Positions 31,748 to 41,720 of a stretch of DNA of 64,000 nucleotides are shown in pieces. This DNA comes from JAXLYE01 sp046351595. Lineage in GTDB: Bacteria > Myxococcota_A > Polyangia > Palsa-1104 > JAEUJZ01. Location of the stretch: positions 1,298,136-1,362,135 of the forward strand of contig JAXLYE010000003.1 of assembly GCA_046351595.1 (NCBI GenBank), given 5' to 3'. The notes below the pieces were generated by a model that saw only the letters and a program-made list of their open reading frames with translations, made no database searches and was not told the origin of the DNA. Positions within the stretch are counted from its first letter, which is position 1, and each line of letters opens with the position of its first letter. The position numbers and the translations under genes are program-made.

Positions 31748-34102
31748 CTACTTGCCGAGCTTGGTCTTGATCGCGGCGACCACACGATCGAGCGCCGCGC
31801 CGTAGTTGTCGATGTCGCAGACGCTCGACTGCAGGCTGCCCGGGAGCTTGCCGGCGAAGCTGCTCAGGCGGAGCTGGGCCTGGCCGATCAGGTTGGGGTC
31901 CGCGGCGTAGGCGCAGCTCGCGCCGGTGCCGGGCGCGCGGTTCAGGAACGGCGTCGCCGTCCCGCCGGCGGTGCGCGCGATCTCGACCTTGCCGCCCTCG
32001 GACACCGATGGGCGCGTCCAGATCCCCGAAACCACGAGGCGCGCCGCCGGCCGCAGCGCGCTGAGGAACGAGGCGTACTTGTCGACGGGCTCGAGGTAGC
32101 TGCCGGGGCGCTCCTTGCAGTTGGTCTTGGCGCCCGCGGTGGTCATCGGCTGATCGCACTGCACGCTGCTGGCGAAGCAGCGATAGTCGATGTTGTAGCA
32201 GTCGTACGCCTCGGGGGCGCCGCCGCTGCAGTCGCGCGTGAACGGGTTGTTCTCGCGCCGCCGCGCCAGCTGCACCGAGCAGTCGTCCTCGTCGGTGATG
32301 ACCAGCACCGTCAGCAGCGCATCGGGGCGCAGGAAGCCGTCGTTGTCGCTGCGGTGGCCGTCGAGCGCGCGCTTGATTGCCTCCAGCGGCGACTCGACGC
32401 CGCAGCCGCCGTCGCCGATCAGGCCGATGCAGCGCAGCGCCTTCTCGGGGCCGGTGTCGACCGTCTTGCCGGTCATCGGATCGACCTCGAGCGCCGTCGG
32501 GACGTTGGTCATGCCGCCGCTGCCGCGGATGTAGCGCAGGCCGTCGGTGGGCACGAACTTGCTGTCCGGACACAGCGTCGCGCACGCGGTCCGCGCGTCG
32601 CTGCTGCCGCTTATCCGCGAGCTGCACGCCGCGGCCTGCAGCACGCCGTCATCGCCCTCGAACGTGTCGCAGCTGCCGATGCCGCCCCACGGCGTGCCCG
32701 CGGCGACGTTGGTCCCGACGTCGGTGCTGATGACGCCGACGTGGTAGTCGATGTCGAGCTGCTGCAGCGAGCGCACGATCCGCCCGATGCTCGCGCCGAG
32801 CGCCTTCTGCTTCGGCGACATCGACGGCGAGTTGTCGATCACCAGCAAGAGATCGACCTTGCTGGCGAGCGGCGGCAGCGGCCCGGGCTTGACCTCGAGC
32901 GTGGCCGAGGCGGTGGTGCCGCGGTAGGCGCAGCCGATGCGCGAAAGGCCCGCGGACTGTCCCTTGGCCGTGCCGCTGGCGTCGACGGAGGCGACGGCGG
33001 TCCCGGTGACGTCGGTCGCGGTCCAGGCGGCAGCGGCGGTGACGTCCTGCGCGCTGCCGTCGGACAGGCGGGCGGTGGCGGTGAACTTCTGGGTGCTGCC
33101 CTTGTCGATCGAGGCCGCGGTCGGGCTGACGGCCAAAGAGACCACGGCGGCCGGCGTCACGGTCAGCGTCGCCTCGCCGGTCTTGCCGCCGTACTCGGCG
33201 CTGACCCTGGCCTGGCCCGCGGCCTCGCCGAGCGCGGTGCCGGTGCCGTCGATGGACGCGACGCCGCTGCCCATGACGTCGCTGATCACCCAGTCCGCCA
33301 GCGCCGTGACATCCTGGACCGTGCCGTCCGAGAACGTGGCGCGCGCGGCGAACGCCTGCTCCGTGCCCTTGGCGATGGTCGGATCCGGGGGCGCGACCGA
33401 GAGCGCGGTCACCGCCGCGGCCGTGACCTCGAGCGTGGCGCTGGCGCTGCTGGTCTGGTAGCGGGCGGTGAATCGCGCCTTGCCCTCGGCCTTGGCCGTG
33501 GCCAGGCCCGTCGAGTTGACGGTCGCGACGCGCGTGCCGGTGACGTCCTTCACCGACCAGCCGGCGAGCGCCGTGACGTCCTGCGTCGTGCCATCGGTGA
33601 AGCTGGCCGTCGCCTTGAACTGCTGGGTCAGGCCCTTGGCCACCTTGGGCGCGGTCGGCGTGACCGACAGCGAGCGCAGGGCCGCGGTGGTCACGACGAT
33701 CGGCGTGCGCAGCGCCTGCCCCTCGTACGTGACCGTGACCTGGTAGCGGCCGGGCGCCTCGAGCGCGACCAGCCCGTCGCTGCTCGTGTGCACGACGCCG
33801 CCCTCGCTGGCGGCCACGCTCCAGGCGCCGCGCGCGGTCACGTCCTTTGTGCGCCCGTCCGGTCCGCGCACGCGCAGCGAGAACTGCTGCGCCGTGCCGC
33901 GCGCGATCTGCGGGTTGGACGGCGACAGCATGAGCTGCACCGCGCCCGCCCCCGCCTCCTCCTGCGTCGCCTGCGGGCTCGGGGACGCGGGTCCCTCGGA
34001 GCTGCAGCGCACAGCGCCGAGCACCGTCGCGATCAGCAGCAGCGCGGTCAGCGGCCCCTGTCGCCGCGCGGTACGGAGCCTGTCACTCCCTCTGTGGTTC
34101 AT
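31748..34102 (-). CDS. Lipoprotein with Big2-type Ig repeats and a VWA-like domain
   Basis: A 784-residue protein. Its signal peptide ends in lipobox AVRC (Cys33). Four bacterial Ig-like (Big2) repeats span ~55-410, recognisable by the recurring pattern of a TxxxPxxxIAKGxxQxF strand, DGTxQDVTALAxW and GxAxVTA. A VWA-like domain (~415-780) begins LLLVIDNSPSMSPKQ, a MIDAS-type DxSxS, and continues VITDEDDCS; many Cys in this half suggest disulfides. Likely a surface adhesion or binding protein. The ATG at 34102 has gggagga upstream. Confidence 0.88.
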   Translation of the reverse strand: MNHRGSDRLRTARRQGPLTALLLIATVLGAVRCSSEGPASPSPQATQEEAGAGAVQLMLSPSNPQIARGTAQQFSLRVRGPDGRTKDVTARGAWSVAASEGGVVHTSSDGLVALEAPGRYQVTVTYEGQALRTPIVVTTAALRSLSVTPTAPKVAKGLTQQFKATASFTDGTTQDVTALAGWSVKDVTGTRVATVNSTGLATAKAEGKARFTARYQTSSASATLEVTAAAVTALSVAPPDPTIAKGTEQAFAARATFSDGTVQDVTALADWVISDVMGSGVASIDGTGTALGEAAGQARVSAEYGGKTGEATLTVTPAAVVSLAVSPTAASIDKGSTQKFTATARLSDGSAQDVTAAAAWTATDVTGTAVASVDASGTAKGQSAGLSRIGCAYRGTTASATLEVKPGPLPPLASKVDLLLVIDNSPSMSPKQKALGASIGRIVRSLQQLDIDYHVGVISTDVGTNVAAGTPWGGIGSCDTFEGDDGVLQAAACSSRISGSSDARTACATLCPDSKFVPTDGLRYIRGSGGMTNVPTALEVDPMTGKTVDTGPEKALRCIGLIGDGGCGVESPLEAIKRALDGHRSDNDGFLRPDALLTVLVITDEDDCSVQLARRRENNPFTRDCSGGAPEAYDCYNIDYRCFASSVQCDQPMTTAGAKTNCKERPGSYLEPVDKYASFLSALRPAARLVVSGIWTRPSVSEGGKVEIARTAGGTATPFLNRAPGTGASCAYAADPNLIGQAQLRLSSFAGKLPGSLQSSVCDIDNYGAALDRVVAAIKTKLGK

Positions 34103-34154
34103 TCGGTCCTCCCTCTGTCAGCGGAATGTACCTGCCCGGTCCGATCGCGGTCGC

Positions 34155-35099
34155 TCAGGGCGTAAGGCCCGGCAGCGCGCGCACGGTGTCGACGTACTCG
34201 CGCACCAGGTCCTCGACGATCTCGCCGATCGGCTTGACGTGCGCGGCCAGCGCCACGCCCTGACCGGCGCTCCAGATGTCCTTCCACTTCTTGCCGCCCT
34301 CCTTCTGGACCTGGCTCTGGACCTGGGCGCGCTCGGCCGCACCGACGGGCGCGGTGCGCTCCATTCCGGGCACGGTGTCGCGCAGGAAGTTGGCGTGCAC
34401 GCCGCTCACGCTGTCGGTGTAGACGATGTCCTCGGGCGCGCCGTTGATGACTCGCTGCTTGTACGCCTCGTCGGCGCCGCACTCGGTCGAGGCGATGAAG
34501 CGGGTGCCGATGTAGACCAGCTCGGCCCCCAGCGCCAGCGACGCGGCGACCTGGCGACCGGTGGCGATGCAGCCGGCCGCGATGATCGGCACGCGCAGGC
34601 GCTCGCGCAGGTACGGATACAGCACGTAGGGGCTGGTGGTGCCCGCGTGCCCGCCGGCGCCCGCGGCGACGCCGATGATGGCGTCGGCGCCGCACTCCTG
34701 CGCCTTCTGCGCGTGCTTGAGGTTTATGACGTCGTGGAAGACGACGGCGCCCTTTTCGTGCGCGCGCCGCGCCAGCTCTGACGGGTTGCCGTAGCTGGTG
34801 ATGAGCACCGGCACGCCGAACTCCAGGCACGTCTGGAAGTCGTACTCGAGCCGCTCGGGGTCCGTGAGCTTGATCGTCAGGTTGATGGCGAAGGGCCGAT
34901 CCGTGCGCCGGCGGATCCACGCGAGCGCGTCCCGGAACTCCTCGCGCGTGCGCAGGTTCAGAGACGGCATGCTGCCGAGGATCCCGGCCTCGGCGGCGGC
35001 GACGATCATCTCCTTGTTCGAGACGATGAACATCGGCGCGCAGACGATCGGATAGCGGAGGCCGATGCGGTCGGCCAGCGGCGTGCGGATGCGTGACAA
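34155..35099 (-). CDS. Nitronate monooxygenase-family flavoprotein
   Basis: A 314-residue TIM-barrel FMN enzyme of the 2-nitropropane dioxygenase/nitronate monooxygenase family. Family marks: RYPIVCAPMFIVSNKEM at the N-terminus, the GVAAGAGGHAG phosphate loop, PIIAAGCIATGRQVAASLALGAELVYIGTRF, and a C-terminal SAGQGVALA. It oxidises alkyl nitronates or acts on related substrates (some members act as enoyl-ACP reductase-like proteins), so the substrate is not fixed. The start is TTG at 35099 with aaaaggag upstream. A small array of 13-base repeats lies just before it. Confidence 0.88.
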   Translation of the reverse strand: MSRIRTPLADRIGLRYPIVCAPMFIVSNKEMIVAAAEAGILGSMPSLNLRTREEFRDALAWIRRRTDRPFAINLTIKLTDPERLEYDFQTCLEFGVPVLITSYGNPSELARRAHEKGAVVFHDVINLKHAQKAQECGADAIIGVAAGAGGHAGTTSPYVLYPYLRERLRVPIIAAGCIATGRQVAASLALGAELVYIGTRFIASTECGADEAYKQRVINGAPEDIVYTDSVSGVHANFLRDTVPGMERTAPVGAAERAQVQSQVQKEGGKKWKDIWSAGQGVALAAHVKPIGEIVEDLVREYVDTVRALPGLTP

Positions 35100-35119
35100 G
35101 CGGGGCTCCTTTTGGGTTC

Positions 35120-35197
35120 GCGGCCTGGTTTGCGGCCCTGGTTTGCGGCCCTGGTTTGCGGCCTGACGTATGGCCGTGTCCTGCGGCCCTGGTTTTT
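35120..35197. repeat. Tandem 13-base repeats gcggccctggttt
   Basis: Three near-perfect copies at 35120-35157, a truncated copy to 35165, and one more at 35183-35197, in the gap between the nitronate monooxygenase gene and the GH31 gene. They are too short and too few for CRISPR. They could be regulator sites or simple slippage. Confidence 0.75.
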
Positions 35198-35289
35198 TGG
35201 ATCGAGGTCGCAGCGAGAAGCCTTATCACGTCCGCGCCGCCAAAGGCTGCTAGGATGCGGGCCGCTCGATTCCAACAGGAAGGGAATGC

Positions 35290-37179
35290 ATGCGCAGCAC
35301 GGCCGAGAGAAGACCGCACACGGCGCCCGGAACCAGGAGTCTGCGGGGCGCGCTCCTGCTTGCCCTGCTCCCGGCGTGGGCGACAGGCTGCTCCCAGAGT
35401 GATTCGCTGCCCGCGACGGCCGATCTCGCCGCGCCTGATCTCGCGCCGACCGCGACCGGCTGCCACCCCGCGGAGCCCGCGCTCACCGAGCCCGCGCGCC
35501 ACACGCCGCGCTGGGCGTTCGAGCCGTGGATCTCGAAGGACATCTCGGACACGCAGGACACCTACGACTTCGTCCGCGGCTTCCGCGAGCGCGACATCCC
35601 CGTCGGTGCGGTGGTCCTCGACAGCCCGTGGGAGACGCACTACAACACGTTCGTCCCGAGCCCGACGCGCTACCCCGGCTTCGCGAAGCTCGTCAGCGAC
35701 CTGCACCGGCAGGACGTGCGCGTGGTCCTGTGGATCACGCCCCTTGTGAACCAGACCAGCTTCGATCTGGAGCCGGGCGGAGACTCGTACCCGGGCCCGT
35801 CGCCCAACTTCGCCGAGGGGACCGAGTGCGGCTACTTCCTGAACGGCGGCGAGCGGTTCGGCTGGTGGAAGGGCCTGGGCGCCGCGGTCGACTTCTTCAA
35901 CCCGCGCGCGCGCACCTGGTGGCACCGCCAGCAGGACCCGCTTTTGCAGCAGGGAATCGACGGCTGGAAGCTCGACTTCGGCGAGAGCTACATCGCCTCG
36001 GATCCGGTGCGCACCGCGGCGGGCGAGCGCTCGCTGCAGGCCTACTCCGAGGAGTACTACCGCGACTTCCTCGCCTACGGAACGAGCCGCCGCGGCAAGG
36101 ACTTCGTCACCATGGTCCGCGCCTGGGACGAGTCCTACCAGTTCGCCGGACGCTTCTTCGCGCGCAAGGAGCACGCGCCGGTCGCGTGGATGGGTGACAA
36201 CCGCCGCGACTACATCGGCCTCGCGGACGCGCTGCACGAGACGTTCCTGTCGGCGCGCGCCGGCTACGTCGTGCTCGGATCGGACATCGGCGGCTACCTG
36301 GACGTCGACGACAAGATCGTGGTCGGGACGAACATCCCGTTCAGCCAGGAGGTGTTCGTGCGCTGGACCGCGGTCGGTGCGCTGTCTCCGTTCATGCAGC
36401 TGCACGGCCGCGCCAACATCACGCCCTGGACCGTGCCCGAGCGCGCCGACGAGACGGTCGCCATCTACCGCTTCTGGTCCAAGCTCCACCACCAGCTCGT
36501 GCCGTTCTTCTACAGCCTCGCCGAGGAGGCGTACGCCGGGCGCGGCGCGATGCTGGTGCCGCAGGGCGAGGAGAGGGAGTGGGCCGGCGACTACCGCTAC
36601 CTGCTCGGGGAGGCGCTCCTGGTCGCGCCGATCCTCGACAGCAGCGGGCGCCGCGACGTGCGCCTGCCCGTGGGCGCCGAGTGGTATGACTTCTGGGAGC
36701 TCGGCGGCGCGGCGCGGGCCGGCGGCACCGTGGTGTCGCGCTACGACGCGACCGACCGCAAGAAGATCCCGCTGTTCGTGCGCAGCGGCGCCCTGATCCC
36801 GATGGAGATCGAGGACGACAGCACCGGCTTCGGGAGCAAGGGCTCGGCCGGCAAGCTGACGGTGCTGGCCTTCCCGGGCGCGACCGAGAGCCGCTTTGCG
36901 CTGCGCGAGGCGGACGACAGCGTGACGCAGCTCGTGATGCGCCCGAGCGGCGCCGCGGTCGAGATCACGCTCGCGCGCGCGCTGCGCCCGCTGATCACGC
37001 GCGTCCGCCGCGACGCCGCGCCGACCGCGGTCAAGGTCGGCGGCACGGCGCTCGCGGCGCTTCCGGATCGCGCGGGCCTGGACGCCGCGGCCCAGGGCTA
37101 CTTCTTCGAGAGCGCGGCCAAGGCCCTGTGGATCAAGCTCGCCGCCTCGGCCGCACCGCTCGCGGTCCGGATCGAGTGA
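35290..37179 (+). CDS. GH31-family glycoside hydrolase, lipoprotein
   Basis: A 629-residue exported lipoprotein (lipobox ATGC, then a PATADLAAPDLAP linker). The GH31 catalytic barrel spans ~75-500: GAVVLDSPW, VVLWITPLVNQ, GWKLDFGESY (nucleophile Asp), AWMGDN (acid/base Asp) and GSDIGGYLD, then HGRANITPW. The C-terminal beta-domains end at 629. Members include alpha-glucosidases and alpha-xylosidases; the loop lengths do not decide the substrate. The ATG at 35290 follows aggaaggg. The next gene is 26 bases downstream. Confidence 0.93.
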   Translation: MRSTAERRPHTAPGTRSLRGALLLALLPAWATGCSQSDSLPATADLAAPDLAPTATGCHPAEPALTEPARHTPRWAFEPWISKDISDTQDTYDFVRGFRERDIPVGAVVLDSPWETHYNTFVPSPTRYPGFAKLVSDLHRQDVRVVLWITPLVNQTSFDLEPGGDSYPGPSPNFAEGTECGYFLNGGERFGWWKGLGAAVDFFNPRARTWWHRQQDPLLQQGIDGWKLDFGESYIASDPVRTAAGERSLQAYSEEYYRDFLAYGTSRRGKDFVTMVRAWDESYQFAGRFFARKEHAPVAWMGDNRRDYIGLADALHETFLSARAGYVVLGSDIGGYLDVDDKIVVGTNIPFSQEVFVRWTAVGALSPFMQLHGRANITPWTVPERADETVAIYRFWSKLHHQLVPFFYSLAEEAYAGRGAMLVPQGEEREWAGDYRYLLGEALLVAPILDSSGRRDVRLPVGAEWYDFWELGGAARAGGTVVSRYDATDRKKIPLFVRSGALIPMEIEDDSTGFGSKGSAGKLTVLAFPGATESRFALREADDSVTQLVMRPSGAAVEITLARALRPLITRVRRDAAPTAVKVGGTALAALPDRAGLDAAAQGYFFESAAKALWIKLAASAAPLAVRIE

Positions 37180-37205
37180 CCGCGCACCGCGCAGGAGACC
37201 GAGCC

Positions 37206-38141
37206 ATGGCCGACACGTTCCACCCCGATCTGCAGCGGGCCGCGCGCCTGATGCCGAGCCTGAACCTGACCCCGCGCCTCTTGCGCGTGCTGCGGCTGCT
37301 CTTCCGGGTGCTGCCGATGCCGCGCGCGCCGCGGGCGGTTGCCGTCGAGGATCGGCAGGTGCCCGGGCCGCCCGGTGCGCCGCCGGTGCGCGTGCGCATC
37401 TACCGCCCGCGCGAGCTCAAGCGCCCGGCGCCAGCGCTCCTGTGGATGCACGGCGGCGGCTACGTCATGGGCAGGCCCGATGCGGACGATCGGCTGTGCG
37501 GAGCGAACGCCCAGGACCTCGGCATCGTCGTCGTGTCCGTCGACTACCGCCTCGCCCCCGAGCACCCGTTCCCGGCGCCGCTGCACGACTGCTACGCTGC
37601 GCTGCGCTGGCTCTTCGAGCAGGCCCCGGCGCTCGGTGTCCGTCCCGACCGCATCGCGATCGGCGGCGCGAGCGCCGGGGGGGGGCTGACCGCGGCGCTG
37701 GCCCAGCTCGCGCACGACCGCGGCGAGCTCCGGCCCGCGTTCCAGCTGCTGATCTACCCGATGCTCGACGATCGCACGGCGGCGCGCGGCGACCTCGATG
37801 ACCGCAACCACCGCGGCTGGAACCAGCCGAGCAACGTGTTCGGCTGGGCGTCGTATCTGGGCCAGGCGCCGGCGCTGCCGAGCGTCCCGCCGCACGCGGT
37901 GCCGGCGCGTCGCGAGGACCTGTCCGGGCTGCCGCCGGCGTGGCTGGGCGTGGGCACGCACGACCTGTTCCATGACGAGGATCTCGAGTATGCGCGGCGC
38001 CTTGCCACAAGCGGCGTGCCGTGCGAGGTCGTGGTGGTGCCGGGCGCCTTCCACGGCTTCGACGCCTTCTGCAGCGACGCCCCGGTGTCGCGTGACTTCC
38101 GCGCCCGCTACACGGACGCGCTGCGGCGCGCGCTATCGTAA
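37206..38141 (+). CDS. HSL-family alpha/beta-hydrolase (esterase/lipase)
   Basis: A 311-residue esterase of the hormone-sensitive-lipase family (alpha/beta-hydrolase fold-3). The oxyanion motif is MHGGGYV (~81), the nucleophile is in GGASAGGG (~158), the triad Asp is in GTHDLFHDED, and the His is in FHGFDAF. It has no signal peptide, so it is cytoplasmic. The ATG at 37206 has gcaggag upstream. It lies 26 bases after the GH31 gene and is probably cotranscribed. Its stop overlaps the end of the convergent aminopeptidase by 9 bases. Confidence 0.93.
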   Translation: MADTFHPDLQRAARLMPSLNLTPRLLRVLRLLFRVLPMPRAPRAVAVEDRQVPGPPGAPPVRVRIYRPRELKRPAPALLWMHGGGYVMGRPDADDRLCGANAQDLGIVVVSVDYRLAPEHPFPAPLHDCYAALRWLFEQAPALGVRPDRIAIGGASAGGGLTAALAQLAHDRGELRPAFQLLIYPMLDDRTAARGDLDDRNHRGWNQPSNVFGWASYLGQAPALPSVPPHAVPARREDLSGLPPAWLGVGTHDLFHDEDLEYARRLATSGVPCEVVVVPGAFHGFDAFCSDAPVSRDFRARYTDALRRALS

Positions 38142-40031
38142 CAGCGCATCGAGCGTGGCCTGCACGATCGGGTGATAGCCCGGGCGCGCCCGCGCGTAGA
38201 TCGCCCGCGCCCGCTCGCGCCCCGCCGGCGTCTTCAAGAGCTCGTGGTAAAGCGGCACGATCAGCTTGCGGCGGCCGATGGTCGTCAGGTAGCGGTCGAG
38301 CGCGGCGTCGATGGCGCGGTAGCCGCAGCGCAGGCCGACACGGAACCAGGCGTGCGCGATCTCGCTGTTGCCGGTCGCCGTCAGCTGCCAGCGCTCGTCG
38401 AGGGCCTGCAGCCGCTCGGCCGGCACCACGTCGGGCAGCTCGTTGAGGAAGCGCAGCCACTCCTGCGGCGACCACGCGGCGGCGGGCAGCTCGGCGGCGC
38501 GCAGCTCGCCCTTGTTGAAGGCGGCGAGCGCGGCGTCCACCTTGCCGAAGCGCGGCGACGTCGACGGCGGCGCGAAAGGCGGGATGCTCGGCTCCTCCAG
38601 CCACGCGCGGATCTCCTCCTCGGTGACCTTGCCCGGGTGCTTCGCTACGAGCTCGCTGCGCAGGTAGCGCAAGAACACGTCGGTGCTGATCGACTGGAAG
38701 GCGAAGCGGTCGAAGTAGCTGCGCATGAACGGATCGAACACGTCGCGGCCGAACCGCTGCTCGAGGAAGCGCAGGAACCAGTGGCCCTTGTCGTAGGCCA
38801 CCGCGGTCATGCCGCGATCCGGATCGCGGCCCGAGAGGTTCAGCCGCAGGCGCTGATCCGCGGGCGCCAGCTCGCGCAGCTCCGAGCGCAGCCCGTCCTG
38901 CGACAGCTCCTGCTCCATCACCGCGCGCTCGCGCCCGAACACCGCCTCGACGATGCGGTTCTCGACGTAGCTGGTGAAGCCCTCGTTCAGCCAGAAGCTG
39001 TTCCAGCGATCGTTGGTCACCAGGTTCCCGGACCACGAGTGCGCGAGCTCGTGCGCGATCAGCGACACCAGGCTCTTGTCACCGGCGATGATCGTGGGCG
39101 TGACGAAGGTGAGGCGCGGGTTCTCCATGCCGCCCAGGGGGAAGCTCGGCGGCAGCACCAGCAGGTCATAACGCCCCCAGCGATACGGACCGTACAGGCG
39201 CTCGGTCGCCGCGATCATGGCCTCGGTGTCCGCGAGCTCGGCGGCGGCGCGCGGCAGGATCGCCGGCTCGGCGTACAGGCCCGAGCGCGCACCGAGCGGC
39301 GCGAACGCCAGATCCCCGACCGCGATGGCCAGGAGGTAGCTCGGGATGGCCTGGCTCATCGTGAAGGTGTAGTCGCCGTCGCGCGGCTCGTCCGGTCGGT
39401 TGTCCGCGCTCATGCGGCACAGCAGATCGCTGGGCGTGCGCACGCGGGCCGAGTACGTGAAGCGCACCGCGGGCGTGTCCTGGATCGGCACCCAGCTGCG
39501 CGCGTGGATCGCCTGCGACTGCGAGAACAGGAAGGGGTGCTGCTTGCCCGCGGTCTGCTCCGGCGACAGCCACTGCAGGCCGCTGGCGCGCGGCGAGGTG
39601 CGGTAGGTGATGCGCACGCGCTGCGGCTGCCCCGCGGTGTCAATCAACAGGCGCGAGCCGAACACCGGATCACGGCGGCCCAGGCTGAACTCGAGCGGGC
39701 GGCACGGCTCCTCGCCCTGGCTGCTCGTGAGCGCGCAGACCTTCTCGATGCTCAGGTCGCGGGTGTCCAGGGCGAGCTTGTGGCCGCGTGCAGTGCGCCA
39801 GTCGAGCGTGAGCTCCGCGGTCCCGGAGATCGTGCGCTGCTCGAACGAGACCGTGAGATCGAGCTTCAGATCAGCGACCCGGACGACATCGAAGTTGGCG
39901 TAGGAGTGCGGATCGGGCGGCGAGCAGCCCGCTGCACCGAGCACCGTGGCGACGGTGCACAACAGGGCCGCGGCCGGGGCGGCGCAGCGGATTCGCAGCA
40001 AGGCGGAGCGGAGGCGCGCGGTGGTGGACAT
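38133..40031 (-). CDS. M1-family aminopeptidase, lipoprotein
   Basis: A 632-residue exported zinc aminopeptidase of the leukotriene-A4-hydrolase/aminopeptidase B group. Lipobox AAGC (~33). The N-terminal beta-domain is followed by the catalytic domain with GGMENPR and HELAHSW plus Glu in the NEGFTSY segment (zinc: two His and one Glu). The C-terminal helical domain is LTA4H-like. It probably feeds on peptides outside the cell. The ATG at 40031 has cgcaggac upstream. In-frame sequence before it is not protein-like. Confidence 0.94.
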   Translation of the reverse strand: MSTTARLRSALLRIRCAAPAAALLCTVATVLGAAGCSPPDPHSYANFDVVRVADLKLDLTVSFEQRTISGTAELTLDWRTARGHKLALDTRDLSIEKVCALTSSQGEEPCRPLEFSLGRRDPVFGSRLLIDTAGQPQRVRITYRTSPRASGLQWLSPEQTAGKQHPFLFSQSQAIHARSWVPIQDTPAVRFTYSARVRTPSDLLCRMSADNRPDEPRDGDYTFTMSQAIPSYLLAIAVGDLAFAPLGARSGLYAEPAILPRAAAELADTEAMIAATERLYGPYRWGRYDLLVLPPSFPLGGMENPRLTFVTPTIIAGDKSLVSLIAHELAHSWSGNLVTNDRWNSFWLNEGFTSYVENRIVEAVFGRERAVMEQELSQDGLRSELRELAPADQRLRLNLSGRDPDRGMTAVAYDKGHWFLRFLEQRFGRDVFDPFMRSYFDRFAFQSISTDVFLRYLRSELVAKHPGKVTEEEIRAWLEEPSIPPFAPPSTSPRFGKVDAALAAFNKGELRAAELPAAAWSPQEWLRFLNELPDVVPAERLQALDERWQLTATGNSEIAHAWFRVGLRCGYRAIDAALDRYLTTIGRRKLIVPLYHELLKTPAGRERARAIYARARPGYHPIVQATLDALLR

Positions 40032-40237
40032 AGCGACCGTCCTGCGTGGTGGGTTCCATGTCTGCGCTGCACCCAGCAGCACGGACATCGCACTCAGTGA
40101 ACCTGTGACCGCGCCAGCCGGCAAGCGCGGCCGAGAAGGGCGCACGCAAGCTACGGAATCCGCTGCAGTCGTTCCCGGAGGCTCTCCCTGTCGTCAGCGT
40201 GCTCGACGCGCGGAGGAGCTGCGCCAGGGATCGTGCC

Positions 40238-40292
40238 GCTCACCCAATCGGCTCACCGCGATCGGCTCACCGCGATCGGCTCACCGGGATCA
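40238..40292. repeat. Tandem 14-base repeat gctcaccgcgatcg
   Basis: Copies at 40251-40264, 40265-40278 and 40279-40292, plus a diverged 13-base copy before them. The array covers the end of the MFS gene: the minus-strand unit contains tga in frame, so the gene stops within a repeat. Confidence 0.8.
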
Positions 40293-41568
40293 GCGAACGC
40301 GCGCGCGCGAGCACGTCGCGGCGATAAAGGAACAGCGTGCCGGCGAGCCCGCAGCAGGCGGCGAAGGTCATCCACAGCGCCGGCGCGGCCTTGTCGTGCG
40401 TGCGCTCGATCAGCCAGGTCGCGATCGCCGGGGACGAGCCGCCGAGCGTCGACGCCAGGCTGTAGGCCAGCGCGAACCCGACGGTGCGCACGTGCGCCGG
40501 CACCAGCTCGGTCAGCGCCACGATCAGCGTCCCGTTGTAGCCGGCGTACAAGACCGACAGCCACAGCTCGCACACCAGCATGCGCCCGAACGACGGGCTC
40601 GCGGTCAGCCACGACAGGGTCGGGTAGGCGGTGGCGACGGTGAGCGCGGCGATGCCGACGAGCAGCGGCCAGCGCCCGATCCGATCCGACACCGCGCCCG
40701 CGATCGGCAGCCAGAAGAAGTTGGACAGCCCGACGCAGACCGTCACCGTCAGGGCGTCGCTCGCGCTGAGGCGCAGCTCGCGCTGCCCGAAGGTCGGCGT
40801 GTACACGGTGATCAGGTAGAACGACACCGTCGACATGATCACCATGAGCATGCCGAATAGGACGGTGTCGCGGTTCTTGAGCAGCGACTGCAAGAGCTCG
40901 CGCGCCGTCGGGGTGTGCGCGCGCGCCATGAACTCCGGCGTCTCCTGCAGCGAGCGCCGGATGAGGAAGATGAACGGCACGATCAGGCTGCCGATGAAGA
41001 ACGGCACGCGCCAGCCCCAGGCGCGCAGCGACTCCGGCGGCAGGTAGCGGTTCAGCGCGAAGCCGAGCAGCGCCGCGACCACGGTGGCGATCTGCTGGCT
41101 CGCCGACTGCCACGAGGTGTAGAAGCCCTTGTGGCCGGGCGTGGCCATCTCGGCCAGGTACACCGAGACGCCGCCCAGCTCGACGCCGGCCGAGAAGCCC
41201 TGCAGCAGGCGGCCGCTGAGCACCAAGAGCGGCGCCAGCGCGCCGAGCGTCGCGTAGCCGGGCACGAACGCGATCAGCACCGTGCCCATCGCCATGATCG
41301 CCAGCGTGACGATCAGGCCCTTGCGGCGGCCGGCGCGATCGAGGTAGGCGCCGAGCACGATCGCGCCGAGGGGCCGCATCAAGAAGCCCGCGGCGAAGGT
41401 CATGAACGTGAACATCAGCGACGCATAATCGTCCTCGGCCGGGAAGAACGTCTGCGAGATGTACGTCGCGTAGAAGCCGAACAGGAAGAAGTCGTACATC
41501 TCGAGGAAGTTGCCGCTGGTGACGCGCAGCACCGCGGCCCACTTCGAGCCCGCAGCGTGTTCCGACAT
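40267..41568 (-). CDS. MFS transporter, metabolite:H+ symporter (citrate-type)
   Basis: A 433-residue, 12-segment carrier. It opens GNFLEMYDFFLFGFYAT, the hallmark of the citrate/tricarballylate branch of the metabolite:H+ symporters (CitA/TcuC-like). Further MFS signs are LMRPLGAIVLGAYLDRAGRRKG between TM2 and TM3, GRLLQGFSAGVELGG, and VSDRIGRWPLL. Imports citrate or a similar tricarboxylate with protons; exact substrate inferred. It is alone on its strand; with dctA it gives the window two organic-acid uptake systems. Confidence 0.88.
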   Translation of the reverse strand: MSEHAAGSKWAAVLRVTSGNFLEMYDFFLFGFYATYISQTFFPAEDDYASLMFTFMTFAAGFLMRPLGAIVLGAYLDRAGRRKGLIVTLAIMAMGTVLIAFVPGYATLGALAPLLVLSGRLLQGFSAGVELGGVSVYLAEMATPGHKGFYTSWQSASQQIATVVAALLGFALNRYLPPESLRAWGWRVPFFIGSLIVPFIFLIRRSLQETPEFMARAHTPTARELLQSLLKNRDTVLFGMLMVIMSTVSFYLITVYTPTFGQRELRLSASDALTVTVCVGLSNFFWLPIAGAVSDRIGRWPLLVGIAALTVATAYPTLSWLTASPSFGRMLVCELWLSVLYAGYNGTLIVALTELVPAHVRTVGFALAYSLASTLGGSSPAIATWLIERTHDKAAPALWMTFAACCGLAGTLFLYRRDVLARARSLIPVSRSR

Positions 41569-41720
41569 GACAGACCCCCATGCCGGTGCTTCCCGGCAGC
41601 GCCTCTATTCTGTCTGCGATCCGGCCCGGGCATCGCGAGTTCTCGACCGGCGGGCCCAGGGCGCAGCTTTTTTGCGGACGTGGCTTGTGCGGGCGCGGTC
41701 GCGGCGCCACGTTCTTGTGC

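Noticed and set aside
40238..40292. CRISPR array
   Set aside because: Units of 14 bases are directly joined with no spacers, and no cas gene is present. The same holds for the 13-base repeats at 35120-35197.
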